Shown here: piece by piece, positions 8,413-18,919 of the stretch | How the letters are laid out: the number at the start of each line of letters is the position of its first letter | Position numbering within the stretch: the stretch's first letter is position 1 | NCBI RefSeq assembly: GCF_900143065.1 | Contig: NZ_FRCX01000006.1 | Coordinates: forward strand, 426,906 to 490,905 | From: Duganella sacchari | Lineage (GTDB): Bacteria > Pseudomonadota > Gammaproteobacteria > Burkholderiales > Burkholderiaceae_D | Direction: 5' to 3' | DNA length: 64,000 bases | Notes under the pieces: model-generated | The model's input: only the letters and a program-made list of their open reading frames with translations | What the model was told of the DNA's origin: nothing | Database searches by the model: none | Position numbers and translations under genes: made by a program

Positions 8413-9735
8413 ATGAATGTAACTGGTTTGACGCTACAGCGCCTGTGCATGCGGCTTTGCATGCTATGGCTGCTGGTGTTCGCCGGCGCCAGCGTGCAGG
8501 CGGCCGTGACGACGCCGGTCACCAAAGTGCAGGTGCCGGGCAAGAGCAGCAAGCCAGCCAAGGCGGTGCCGCCACCCAAGCCGGTGCTGGCGCCGCCGGC
8601 GGGCAACCTGGTCATCATCGGCGGCGGCCTGCGCGCGGAAAACGCCGAGGTCTGGCAGCGCATTGTGATGCTGGCCGGCGGCAAGGGCGCGCGCATCGGC
8701 GTGTTTGGCTCGGCCTCGATCAACCCCGAGAACGCGGCCCAGGCCACGGTCAACAAGCTGAATCAGTACGGCGCCCAGGCGTTTGCGATTCCGCTCGGCG
8801 TGACCTGGCCGAACAGCGATTACCGCAAGGCGGCCGAAGACCCGGAAACCGTGGCCATGATCCATTCGGCCACCGGCATCTATTTCACCGGCGGCGACCA
8901 GGCGCGCATCACGCGCGCGCTGGTGCGCCCGGACGGCAGCCACACGGCCGCGCTGGATGCGGTGTGGGACGTCTACCGCGACGGCGGCGTGGTGGCCGGC
9001 AGCAGCGCCGGCGCGGCGATCATGAGCACCACCATGTTCTACGACGCCAAGCCGACGCTGGACATGCTGAAAATGGGCGTCAGCGACGGCCACGAGATCG
9101 CTGCGGGCCTGGGCTTCATCGGCGACGATGTGTTTGTCGACCAGCACCTGCTGGTGCGCGGCCGCTTTGCGCGCATGATTCCGGTGATGCTGAAGAAGGG
9201 CTACCAGATCGGCCTTGGCATCGACGAGAACACCGCCATGGTGGTCAACGCCCGGCGCGATGTGGAAATCATCGGCTACAGCGGCGCGCTGCTGCTGGAC
9301 CTGTCGGCGGCGATTACCGACCGTGGCATCAAGGGCTTCAATATCTCGAACGCCACCATCAGCTATCTGGACCGGGGCGACAAGTTCAATCTGGTCACGC
9401 GCGAGTTCACGCCGTCGCCGGACAAGGCCGACAACAAGCTCGATCCGAACCAGCCGGACACGCGCGAGCCGGTCTACACCAACGATATCCTGGGCAATAA
9501 CGCGGTGCTGGACCTGATGGTCAACCTGATCGACAACGCCCAGCAGGACGCCATCGGCATCGCGTTTGGCAATCCGCGCGACTTCAACCCGGAGCTGGGC
9601 TTCGAGTTCCGCTTCTCCAAGACCATCAACAGCGTCGGCTACAGCTCGACCGAGGTGGAGGCGTATTCGGTGCTCAAGCTGCGCATGGACATCCGGCCGA
9701 TCCAGCTGCAGCAGCCGCTGTATCGCTACCGCTAG
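8413..9735 (+). CDS. Exported cyanophycinase (peptidase family S51), first copy
   Basis: A 440-residue protein with a signal peptide (hydrophobic core LWLLVFAGASVQA) and a Pro/Lys linker to residue 63. The S51 catalytic domain starts GNLVIIGGGLR, continues through IYFTGGDQARI, and has the nucleophile loop VVAGSSAGAAIMS with Ser198; LGIDENTAMVV follows. Cyanophycinases cut the aspartate backbone of cyanophycin to release beta-Asp-Arg. Export makes it resemble extracellular CphE rather than cytosolic CphB. The ATG at 8413 has GGAAGG upstream. It is about as long as CphE and lies directly after the TonB receptor. Confidence 0.88.
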   Translation: MNVTGLTLQRLCMRLCMLWLLVFAGASVQAAVTTPVTKVQVPGKSSKPAKAVPPPKPVLAPPAGNLVIIGGGLRAENAEVWQRIVMLAGGKGARIGVFGSASINPENAAQATVNKLNQYGAQAFAIPLGVTWPNSDYRKAAEDPETVAMIHSATGIYFTGGDQARITRALVRPDGSHTAALDAVWDVYRDGGVVAGSSAGAAIMSTTMFYDAKPTLDMLKMGVSDGHEIAAGLGFIGDDVFVDQHLLVRGRFARMIPVMLKKGYQIGLGIDENTAMVVNARRDVEIIGYSGALLLDLSAAITDRGIKGFNISNATISYLDRGDKFNLVTREFTPSPDKADNKLDPNQPDTREPVYTNDILGNNAVLDLMVNLIDNAQQDAIGIAFGNPRDFNPELGFEFRFSKTINSVGYSSTEVEAYSVLKLRMDIRPIQLQQPLYRYR

Positions 9736-9753
9736 TCCGGCTTAAGGTATATT

Positions 9754-9792
9754 AATGGGACGGCGCCGCAAGGCCCCGTCCCATTTTCTTTG
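9754..9792 (+). terminator. Rho-independent terminator with GCAA tetraloop
   Basis: AATGGGACGG (9754-9763) pairs with CCGTCCCATT (9776-9785). The stem continues inside as GCC/GGC closed by a GCAA tetraloop, with one C-C mismatch. TTTTCTTT follows. It lies between the two cyanophycinase genes and ends just before the second gene's ribosome-binding site, so it could be an attenuator. Confidence 0.75.
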
Positions 9793-9800
9793 GAGCCGGT

Positions 9801-11054
9801 ATGCGTATGGCGGTCAAATTCCTGTTACAGATTGCGTTGTTGCTGGCCATGCCGCTGGGCGCCGCTGCCGCCGGCAAGCAGGCTGGGTCTCCCATGCCGA
9901 CGCCGGCGGCCGACGGTCCGCGCGGTTCGCTGGTCATCATCGGCGGCGGCCTGCGGCCCGACAACGACGCCGTCTGGCAGCGCATTGTGCAGCTGGCGGG
10001 CGGCAAGGGCGCGCGCATTGCGGTTTTCGCCTCGGCGGCGGCCGACCCGGCGCCGGTGGCGGCGGCGATTGTCGATTACCTCAACCGCTACGGCGCCGAT
10101 GCCTTCCAGGTGCCGCTGGCCGTCAAGCTGGCCGACAGCGACTACCGCAAGGCGGCCGACGACCCGCTGCTGGCCGATGCCGTGCGCGGCGCCGGCGGCG
10201 TGTTCTTCTCGGGCGGCGACCAGGCCCGCATCACGCAGGCGCTGGTGCGCGAGGACGGCAGCCGCAGCGCCGTGCTGGACGCGGTGTGGGAGGTGTACCG
10301 CAAGGGCGGCGTGGTGGCCGGTAACAGCGCCGGCGCGGCGGTCATGAGTACCACCATGTTTTATGCGCCCAAGACCGTGTTTGCCACGCTGCGCGGCGGC
10401 GTGCGCGATGGCGAGGAGATCGCGCCGGGCCTGGGCTTTATCGGCGACGACGTGTTCGTCGACCAGCACTTCCTGGTACGCGGGCGCTTTGCGCGCATGA
10501 TACCGGCCATGCTCAAGAAAGGCTATAAATTCGGTCTTGGCATCGATGAAAACACCGCGATGGTGGTCGATAGCCGGCGGCGTGTGGAAATCGTCGGCAG
10601 CAAGGGCGCACTGCTGGTCGACCTGTCGCAGGCCACCACCGACGCGGCCAGCGCCGGTTTCAATATCGCCAATGCGCGCATCAGTTATCTGGATAATGGC
10701 GATCTGTATGACCTGGCCACGCATACTTTTACACCGTCTGTCGCCAAGGCGGGCGGTCGCATGCAGGCGCACCAGGCGCTGGTGGCCGATCCCGTGTTTT
10801 CGCCGGATATCCTGGGCCGCAACGCGCTGGTGCAGCTCATGGAAAACCTCATGAACAACCGCCGCAACGAAGCGATCGGGATTGCCACCAGTGGCCGCAA
10901 CACGCCGCTGCCGGAGCTGGGCTTCCAGTTCACGCTGAGCAAAACGCGCGACAGTGTCGGCTACGCGTCTGCCGCGCCGCAAAGCTACTCGATCCTCAAT
11001 ATGCGCCTGGACATCCGCCCGCTCGACATCGGCCAGTCGCTGCGCACCCAGTAA
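9801..11054 (+). CDS. Exported cyanophycinase (peptidase family S51), second copy
   Basis: A 417-residue paralogue of the preceding gene, with the same order of blocks: signal peptide (FLLQIALLLAMPLGAAAA), LVIIGGGLRPDNDAVWQRIV, FFSGGDQARITQALVR, nucleophile loop VVAGNSAGAAVMS with Ser176, then GLGIDENTAMVVD. The linker between signal peptide and catalytic domain is shorter than in copy one and the nucleophile elbow reads GNSAG instead of GSSAG. GGAG precedes the ATG at 9801; ATG 9807 is an in-frame alternative. The pair is a diverged tandem duplication; the two may differ in cleavage mode or location. Confidence 0.88.
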   Translation: MRMAVKFLLQIALLLAMPLGAAAAGKQAGSPMPTPAADGPRGSLVIIGGGLRPDNDAVWQRIVQLAGGKGARIAVFASAAADPAPVAAAIVDYLNRYGADAFQVPLAVKLADSDYRKAADDPLLADAVRGAGGVFFSGGDQARITQALVREDGSRSAVLDAVWEVYRKGGVVAGNSAGAAVMSTTMFYAPKTVFATLRGGVRDGEEIAPGLGFIGDDVFVDQHFLVRGRFARMIPAMLKKGYKFGLGIDENTAMVVDSRRRVEIVGSKGALLVDLSQATTDAASAGFNIANARISYLDNGDLYDLATHTFTPSVAKAGGRMQAHQALVADPVFSPDILGRNALVQLMENLMNNRRNEAIGIATSGRNTPLPELGFQFTLSKTRDSVGYASAAPQSYSILNMRLDIRPLDIGQSLRTQ

Positions 11055-11118
11055 GCTCGCCGCCGCAGCGGGACCGGTCTACAATGGCGCTCACATTTCA
11101 ACTGACCGCAGGACCACC

Positions 11119-12525
11119 ATGATCCGCTATCTCTCCTCTTTGCTGGCGCTGGGCGCATGCGCCTCTGCGCTGGCCGCGCAACCGGCCACCGTCCGCCTCG
11201 ACTATCTCCACAGCGGCAACGCGCTGGATGAACACTACGCCATGGAGCGTGTGGTGATCGAGCCATTGCCGTGGCCAGGCAATCTGTCGCAGACCATCGA
11301 CAACACCAACCGTGGCAACAACCTGGTGGAAGTGGTGGACGCCAAGACTGGCAAGCTGCTGTACTCGCGCGGTTTCTCGACCGTTTTTGCGGAATGGCGC
11401 AGCACCGAGGAGGCGGCGCGCATCAACCGCGGCTTCCAGGAGTCGGTGCGCTTTCCCAAGCCTGAAGCACCGGTCAAAGTCCGTATCCTCAAGCGCGATG
11501 AACGCAATCTGTTCTCGGTGGTCTGGACGGCCGACGTCAACCCGGACGCGATGGATGTGATCCGCAAGCAGCCGCTGGCGCCGGTCAAGCCGATCGGCAT
11601 TCGTGTCAACGGTCCGTCCGAAGACAAGGTCGATCTGCTCATTGTCGGCGATGGCTATACCCAGGCCGACATGAAGAAATTCGAAGCGGCTGCGCGCCGC
11701 CTGGCCGATCATCTGTTCGAGACCTCGCCGTTCAAGGAGCGCGCCAAGGACTTCAATGTCTGGGCCATTGCGCTGCCGACCAGCGAATCGGGCGTGTCGC
11801 GCCCATCGACCGGCGTGCACCATGCGTCGCCGATCGGCGCCCGCTACGATATCTTTGGCAGCGAACGCTATGTGCTGACCACCGATAACCGCGCGCTGCG
11901 CGAACTGGCGCAGTACGCGCCGTATGAGTTCATTGAAATCCTGGTCAATAACGAGACCTACGGCGGTGGTGGTATCTTCGGCCAGTTCAGCACTGCGGCG
12001 GCCGACAATGACTGGGCCAACTACCTGTTCGTGCACGAATTCGGCCACCACTTTGCGGGCCTGGCCGATGAGTACTACACGTCGCCGGTGGCCTACGCCA
12101 CCGGCGGTGAGCGCCGCGAACCGTGGGAACCCAATGCCACGGCGCTGCACGATCCGGCCAATATCAAGTGGAAGAAGTTTGTGAAGGAGGGCACGCCGCT
12201 GCCGACGCCATGGCCGAAGGAAGCCTATGAAACAGCCTCGCGCGCCTACCAGAAGGAGCGTGCGGCGCTGCGCGCCAATAACCGTCCCGAGTCCGAGATG
12301 AGCGCTCTGTTTACGCGCGACCTGAAGCAAAGCACGGCCTTGTTCTCGCCCGATCCGCAGCGCCATACGGTAGGCGCGTTTGAAGGCGCCAACTATGAAG
12401 CCACCGGCTACTACCGGCCGGAGATGCAGTGCATTATGTTCGACCGTAGCGAGCAATTCTGCGCCGTGTGCGCGGATGCGATTACCACCATCATTGACCT
12501 GTATTCCCGGCCGGCAAAGCAATAA
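11119..12525 (+). CDS. Secreted M64-family zinc metallopeptidase
   Basis: A 468-residue protein with signal peptide MIRYLSSLLALGACASALAA. The zinc site is FVHEFGHHFAGLADEYY, giving His306, Glu307 and His310 with a downstream Asp as third ligand, which is the pattern of IgA-peptidase-type M64 enzymes; the preceding DLLIVGDGYTQADMKKF block is the start of that catalytic domain. The N-terminal ~150 residues form the usual M64 beta-rich region. It follows the cyanophycinases by 64 bases on the same strand and may release protein-bound nitrogen alongside them, though M64 genes also occur without such neighbours. Substrate unknown. Confidence 0.88.
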   Translation: MIRYLSSLLALGACASALAAQPATVRLDYLHSGNALDEHYAMERVVIEPLPWPGNLSQTIDNTNRGNNLVEVVDAKTGKLLYSRGFSTVFAEWRSTEEAARINRGFQESVRFPKPEAPVKVRILKRDERNLFSVVWTADVNPDAMDVIRKQPLAPVKPIGIRVNGPSEDKVDLLIVGDGYTQADMKKFEAAARRLADHLFETSPFKERAKDFNVWAIALPTSESGVSRPSTGVHHASPIGARYDIFGSERYVLTTDNRALRELAQYAPYEFIEILVNNETYGGGGIFGQFSTAAADNDWANYLFVHEFGHHFAGLADEYYTSPVAYATGGERREPWEPNATALHDPANIKWKKFVKEGTPLPTPWPKEAYETASRAYQKERAALRANNRPESEMSALFTRDLKQSTALFSPDPQRHTVGAFEGANYEATGYYRPEMQCIMFDRSEQFCAVCADAITTIIDLYSRPAKQ

Positions 12526-12534
12526 GGCGGTTTA

Positions 12535-12548
12535 GTACGCTAGCGTAC
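12535..12548. promoter_or_regulatory. 14-bp perfect palindrome GTACGCTAGCGTAC
   Basis: A perfect palindrome lies 69 bases upstream of the Ala/Lys-rich gene and just after the M64 stop codon. Position and symmetry suggest a dimeric-regulator site controlling the downstream small gene; the regulator is not identifiable. Confidence 0.4.
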
Positions 12549-12616
12549 AGAGTGTTGAGCTCAGCAGGAATAAGCTGTGTCTCACGTACTCCAACAACAC
12601 CGAAAGGGATCACATC

Positions 12617-13084
12617 ATGAACAAAATTATCGCCGCTCTGATCGCAGGTCTGTTCGCTACCGCCGCTTTTGCTCAAACCTCGGACGTCGCCAAAGCGCAA
12701 GCTGACGCGAACAAGGACGTCGCCAAGGCCGAACAGAAAGAAATGAAAGCGGATGCCAAGGCTGACAAAAAAGCCCACAAAGCTATCGCCAAGGCTGACA
12801 AAACCCATGACGAGCAGGCGGCCAAGGTAGCCGTGGAACAGGCGAAAGCCAACGAAAAAGTGGCCAAGGCTGATCCTGAAGACAAAGCCAAAGCTGCCGC
12901 CAAAGGCGACAAGGCTGTAGCGAAAGCGGAAGAAAAAGCTGAGAAAAAAACCGTGAAAGCAGACGCCAAAGCGATCAAGGAATCGGTTGATGCTACCGCT
13001 GACAAAGCGCTGGCTGCCAACAAGACCGCTGCTGTCAAAGCCAAGGCTGACGCCGAAGTGAAAGAAGCCGCTGCCAAGCACTAA
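12617..13084 (+). CDS. Exported Ala/Lys-rich, charged helical protein
   Basis: A 155-residue protein with a clear signal peptide (MNKIIAALIAGLFATAAFA, cleavage before QTSD). The mature part is almost entirely Ala, Lys, Glu and Asp in a repeated KADAKA / KAEEKAE pattern with no aromatic residues, which predicts a long solvent-exposed or coiled helix. It resembles the nucleoid H1-like proteins in composition but is exported, so DNA binding is unlikely. AAAGGGATCACATC precedes the ATG. It stands alone between a palindrome and a bidirectional terminator. An envelope-stress or cell-wall-associated role is a guess; function unknown. Confidence 0.75.
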   Translation: MNKIIAALIAGLFATAAFAQTSDVAKAQADANKDVAKAEQKEMKADAKADKKAHKAIAKADKTHDEQAAKVAVEQAKANEKVAKADPEDKAKAAAKGDKAVAKAEEKAEKKTVKADAKAIKESVDATADKALAANKTAAVKAKADAEVKEAAAKH

Positions 13085-13113
13085 GCCTAAGCGCTAACCC
13101 GCAAGGCGTTAAA

Positions 13114-13145
13114 AAGGGTCGGACCCCATGCGGGGTCCGACCCTT
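13114..13145. terminator. Perfect 14-bp-arm hairpin, bidirectional terminator; GGGTC repeat type
   Basis: AAGGGTCGGACCCC (13114-13127), loop ATGC, then GGGGTCCGACCCTT (13132-13145). On the minus strand the stem ends in TTTTT, so it can terminate parEC transcripts; on the plus strand it follows the Ala/Lys-rich gene. The GGGTCNGACCCC core is a motif I associate with dispersed intergenic repeats in related genomes (recollection, not checked). Confidence 0.7.
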
Positions 13146-13197
13146 CGTCTTTTGCGTGAGCTGCAGTGCCAATCGGCACATCAGCGGGACGTGCGGC

Positions 13198-15768
13198 TTA
13201 GACGATAGGCACTAAGCCCGTTGGCTTGATTTTGGTGGCCAGCTCTTTGCCTTTGCGTGCGCGTTTGCCGAAGTGGACGGCCAGCGCGGATGCGGACAGT
13301 CTTTCTTCCTGCGCTTTGCCGCCACGTCCGGTGCCGTACACGGTCACGCCTTTCTGGCTGATCGGCTTGGCCGACAGCAGGGTTTCCTTGTCGGCCAGTT
13401 CCATCAGGATCACGCCGCGGCCACCGTTGGTCAGCACTTTCATTTCGTCCATGCCGAATACCAGTACGCGGGCGCCGGACGACAGTACGGCGACTGCGCT
13501 GGCGGTGTCCGGGATCACGGTCGGCGGCAGCGGGATGTCGCCGTCGTCCAGCGTGATGAAGGATTTGCCGCCTTTGATGCGGCTGACCATGTCACCAGCC
13601 TTGGTCTCGAAGCCAAAGCCTGCGCTGGTGGCCAGCATCAAGCGTGTGGCAGCGGCGCCGGCGAAGTAGTGCAGGATGCGGGCGCCTGGCGCCAGGTCGA
13701 TCAGGGTGGTGACCGGCACGCCGTCGCCGCGCGCGTTCGGCAGTGCGGCTACTGGCACGGAATACACTTTGCCGTTGCTGCCGAAGGCTAGCAGGTTGTC
13801 GACGGTGCGGCATTCAAACGCGCCGTAGAGGGTGTCGCCGGCTTTGAACGTGAACTGGGTGGCGTCGTGGCCGATGCCGGTACGCGCGCGTATCCAGCCT
13901 TTTTCCGAGATGATGACGGTGACCGGTTCGTCCACCACTTTCTGTTCGACTACGGCTTTCTGCGCTTCTTCGATCAGGGTGCGGCGGGCGTCGCCGTAGG
14001 TCTTGGCGTCGGTCTCGATTTCCTTGATGATGGCGCGTTTCATCGACGACGGGTTGTCCAGCAGGTCTTGCAGTACCTGGCGGTCTTTGCGCAGTTCGGC
14101 CAGTTCCTGTTCGATCTTGATCGCTTCCAGGCGCGCCAGCTGGCGCAGGCGGATCTCGAGAATGTCTTCGGCCTGGATCTCGCTCAGTTTGAAGCGGGCG
14201 ATCAGCGCCGCTTTCGGTTCGTCCGAATTGCGGATGATGTGGATGACTTCATCGATGTTGAGCAGGATGGTCTGGCGGCCTTCCAGGATGTGGATGCGCG
14301 CGTCGACCTTGCCCAGCTTGAACTGGGTGCGGCGGGTGACGGTGGCAAAGCGGAAGGTGATCCATTCCTGCAGGATGTCGGTCAGGCCTTTCTGGCGCGG
14401 ACGGCCATCGCCGCCGATCATCACCAGATTGATCGAGGCTGACGATTCCAGCGAGGTATGCGCCAGCATCATCAGCATGAATTCGGTCTGGTCCTGGTTT
14501 TTCGACTTCGGTTCGAACACCAGGCGCACCGGCGCCGCGCGGCCCGATTCGTCGCGGATGGTGTCGAGCGAATTCAGGATCAGCGATTTCAGCGCCAGCT
14601 GTTCCGGCGTCAGGGTTTTTTTGCCCAGCTTGATTTTCGGGTTGGTCAGTTCTTCGATTTCTTCCAGCACCTTTTGCGACGAGGTGCCCGGCGGCAGTTC
14701 GGTGACCACGGCCTGCCACTGGCCGCGCGCCAGTTCTTCGATCTTCCAGCGTGCGCGCACTTTCATCGAGCCGCGGCCGGTGGAGTACATGTCGGCGATC
14801 TGCGATGGCGGGGTGATGATCTGGCCGCCGCCCGGGAAGTCGGGGCCGGGCACCAGCGCCATCAGCTCGCTGTGGCTGATCTTGGGATTGCGGATCATGG
14901 CGACGGCGGCCTGCGCCACTTCGCCCAGGTTGTGCGACGGGATTTCGGTGGCCAGGCCGACTGCGATGCCGGAGGCGCCGTTCAGCAGCACCATCGGCAG
15001 GCGTGCTGGCAGCAGGCACGGTTCTTCGGTCGAGCCGTCGTAGTTGGCCTGGAAGTCGACGGTGCCGAGGTTGATTTCGTCCAGCAGTACCTTGGCGATC
15101 GGGGTCAGGCGCGCTTCGGTGTAGCGCATCGCGGCGGCGCCGTCGCCGTCGCGCGAGCCGAAGTTGCCCTGGCCGTCGATGAGCGGGTAGCGCAGCGAGA
15201 AGTCCTGCGCCATGCGGACCATGGCGTCGTACACCGACTGGTCGCCGTGCGGGTGCAGCTTACCAAGGACATCGCCGACCACGGTGGCCGATTTGCGCGG
15301 CTTGGCGGTGCTGTTCAGGCCCATTTCGTTCATTGCGTACAGGATGCGGCGCTGTACCGGCTTCTGGCCGTCGCAGACGTCGGGCAGGGCGCGGCCCTTG
15401 ACCACGGAGATGGCGTAGTCGAGGTAGGCGCGTTCGGCAAACGTCGACAGGGTCAGCGAGTCGCTGCCGTCGCCATCATCGCCGCCGCCCAGCGGGCCGC
15501 CGAACATGCCGCCGTCACCGCCGCCGCCATTGCCGTCGTTGCCATTGCCGCCGCCGCTGGCGCCATCGCCATTGCCGTCAGCGCCGCCGTTGCCGCCATC
15601 GTCCGTGCTGGCATCGCTACCGGCTTCGATGGGGGCGGGCTGGCCGTGGGCGGCTGCTTCTGCGGGCGCGTGGGCCGGTGTGCTGGCGGTGCTGGCCGCT
15701 GGCGCAGCCTGGCCGGCGGCCGAGCCCTGGGCCGGCGCCGGTTCGTCAAAGAGATTTGCTTGAGTCAT
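13198..15768 (-). CDS. parC: DNA topoisomerase IV subunit A
   Basis: Breakage-reunion subunit that decatenates replicated chromosomes with ParE. The 856-residue product has the winged-helix/tower region after ~residue 105, with [29 protein letters not shown] and the catalytic tyrosine in [10 protein letters not shown], and a shortened C-terminal propeller. It is about 100 residues longer than E. coli ParC because of an N-terminal extension: an Ala/Pro-rich segment followed by about 45 residues of almost pure Gly, Asn and Asp. The quinolone-pocket position equal to E. coli Ser80 reads Gln. It lies 14 bases after parE on the same strand, so the two are an operon. Confidence 0.93.
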   Translation of the reverse strand: MTQANLFDEPAPAQGSAAGQAAPAASTASTPAHAPAEAAAHGQPAPIEAGSDASTDDGGNGGADGNGDGASGGGNGNDGNGGGGDGGMFGGPLGGGDDGDGSDSLTLSTFAERAYLDYAISVVKGRALPDVCDGQKPVQRRILYAMNEMGLNSTAKPRKSATVVGDVLGKLHPHGDQSVYDAMVRMAQDFSLRYPLIDGQGNFGSRDGDGAAAMRYTEARLTPIAKVLLDEINLGTVDFQANYDGSTEEPCLLPARLPMVLLNGASGIAVGLATEIPSHNLGEVAQAAVAMIRNPKISHSELMALVPGPDFPGGGQIITPPSQIADMYSTGRGSMKVRARWKIEELARGQWQAVVTELPPGTSSQKVLEEIEELTNPKIKLGKKTLTPEQLALKSLILNSLDTIRDESGRAAPVRLVFEPKSKNQDQTEFMLMMLAHTSLESSASINLVMIGGDGRPRQKGLTDILQEWITFRFATVTRRTQFKLGKVDARIHILEGRQTILLNIDEVIHIIRNSDEPKAALIARFKLSEIQAEDILEIRLRQLARLEAIKIEQELAELRKDRQVLQDLLDNPSSMKRAIIKEIETDAKTYGDARRTLIEEAQKAVVEQKVVDEPVTVIISEKGWIRARTGIGHDATQFTFKAGDTLYGAFECRTVDNLLAFGSNGKVYSVPVAALPNARGDGVPVTTLIDLAPGARILHYFAGAAATRLMLATSAGFGFETKAGDMVSRIKGGKSFITLDDGDIPLPPTVIPDTASAVAVLSSGARVLVFGMDEMKVLTNGGRGVILMELADKETLLSAKPISQKGVTVYGTGRGGKAQEERLSASALAVHFGKRARKGKELATKIKPTGLVPIV

Positions 15769-15782
15769 AGTGTGGTTCTATA

Positions 15783-17780
<1,998 letters not shown>

Positions 17781-17872
17781 ACGGAGCAAGCTTGATATTT
17801 TGATACTGGGTTTATGTACAGTTCACGGATTGTTTGCGTATTCTATCCTCAACTGCGCAAACTGCGCGGCAA

Positions 17873-17893
17873 AAATTGCGCACTGCGCAATTT
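17873..17893. promoter_or_regulatory. Palindrome AAATTGCGCA-c-TGCGCAATTT upstream of parE
   Basis: Perfect 10-bp arms around one base lie in the 211-bp divergent region between parE and the hypothetical/ParA pair. Two further CTGCGC copies stand just upstream (17853 and 17863). Likely a binding site for a dimeric regulator acting on one or both directions. Confidence 0.45.
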
Positions 17894-17991
17894 ATACACG
17901 ATGTTTACAACGCCGGCCCGCCTTTTTAGACCGTTTTTACGCGCCGGTCGATAAGCTTTCCCCTATCGAAACGATGAACGGGAGGTAAGCC

Positions 17992-18312
17992 ATGCACGCC
18001 TTTTTCCACACCCAGGCCGCCCAGCGCCGCGTCCCCAAGGCCGCCGAAGCGCGCGCCCGCAGCCCGCGTCCGTGCCTGCTGCAGCTGACGGTGGAGGTGG
18101 AGGCCCTGAGCGCATTGCGCGCGCTGGTGGCCCGCACCTGCGGCGATGCGCTGCAGTTCATGCGCGTGGAAGTGTGCGACCACGGCGCCCGCGTCAAGGT
18201 CTGGCTATGCCTGTCGCGCGTGCTGGCCGGGCAGGTGATGGCGGCCGTGATGCGCGCCTTGCCGGGCGCGGAATTCGGCCGCCTGACGCCGCTGGCGCAG
18301 AGGTCAGCATGA
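17992..18312 (+). CDS. Hypothetical protein, partner of the adjacent ParA-like ATPase
   Basis: A 106-residue protein I do not recognise. After a basic 25-residue N-terminus (RRVPKAAEARARSPRP) it has an alternating strand/helix pattern: LLQLTVEVE, a helix ALRALVARTCG, strands LQFMRVEVCDHGARVKVWLCL, then a helix LAGQVMAAVMRAL. This would suit a small ACT-like alpha/beta fold, which is inference. GGGAGG precedes the ATG at 17992, and its TGA overlaps the ATG of the ParA-like gene (ATGA), so the two are made together. Confidence 0.6.
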   Translation: MHAFFHTQAAQRRVPKAAEARARSPRPCLLQLTVEVEALSALRALVARTCGDALQFMRVEVCDHGARVKVWLCLSRVLAGQVMAAVMRALPGAEFGRLTPLAQRSA

Positions 18313-18887
18313 TTATCGCGATTGCCAGCCCCGGTGGCGGCGCCGGCAAGACCATCGTTGCCAACAACCTGGCGCTGCTGCGCGCGCGGGCTGGCCGCAA
18401 GGTGATGCTGGTCGATACCGACCCGCGCGCGGCGTCCTGCGCCTGGTGCAGCGAGCTGGCGGCGGCCGGCGTGCAGCCGCGCTTTGCCGCGCGTGCGATT
18501 ACCGGCCGCGCGCTGCTCGATGAGCTGGAACTGCTGCGCGTGCGCTACAACGACATCGTGATCGACACCGAGGGCCGCGACACGGCCGAAAGCCGCGCTG
18601 CGCTGATCGCCGCGCGGCTGGCGGTGGTGCCGGTGACGCCCGAACAGGTCGACCTGGCCAGCCAGTACAAGCTGATCGCCCGTCTCAATTCTGCGCGCAT
18701 GTTCAATCCGGGCCTGCGCGTGCTGTTTGTTCTGGTTGGCGGCGCCGACGCGCCCAGCGACGAGGAGCGCGCCGCCGTACGCGCCTACGTGGCGCGGGTG
18801 ATGTCGGCCACGCTGGCCAGCACTGTGATTCACGGCGCCGCGCCAGCCGATATGGACGCGCTGTACCGCGAAGTTTTCAACCACTGA
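18309..18887 (+). CDS. ParA/MinD-like P-loop ATPase, orphan
   Basis: A 192-residue single-domain protein. MIIAIASPGGGAGKTIVANNLALL is a Walker A of the SIMIBI class but lacks the signature lysine of the deviant Walker A (the canonical K of KGGxGKT is Gly). Switch elements VMLVDTDPRAA and DIVIDTEGRD are present. It is shorter than chromosomal ParA (about 260) and has no ParB partner nearby, so it is more like the small orphan ATPases that position protein complexes. Translationally coupled to the upstream 106-residue protein. A paralogue-like gene lies at 20575-21177 on the other strand. Confidence 0.75.
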   Translation: MIIAIASPGGGAGKTIVANNLALLRARAGRKVMLVDTDPRAASCAWCSELAAAGVQPRFAARAITGRALLDELELLRVRYNDIVIDTEGRDTAESRAALIAARLAVVPVTPEQVDLASQYKLIARLNSARMFNPGLRVLFVLVGGADAPSDEERAAVRAYVARVMSATLASTVIHGAAPADMDALYREVFNH

Positions 18888-18919
18888 ACCATTGAACCAC
18901 TGATAGAAGAAAGTAGAAC

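Noticed and set aside
15450..15700. Gly/Asn/Asp repeat DNA as an inserted mobile element
   Set aside because: It stays in frame with parC, lacks terminal repeats and looks like simple-sequence expansion.
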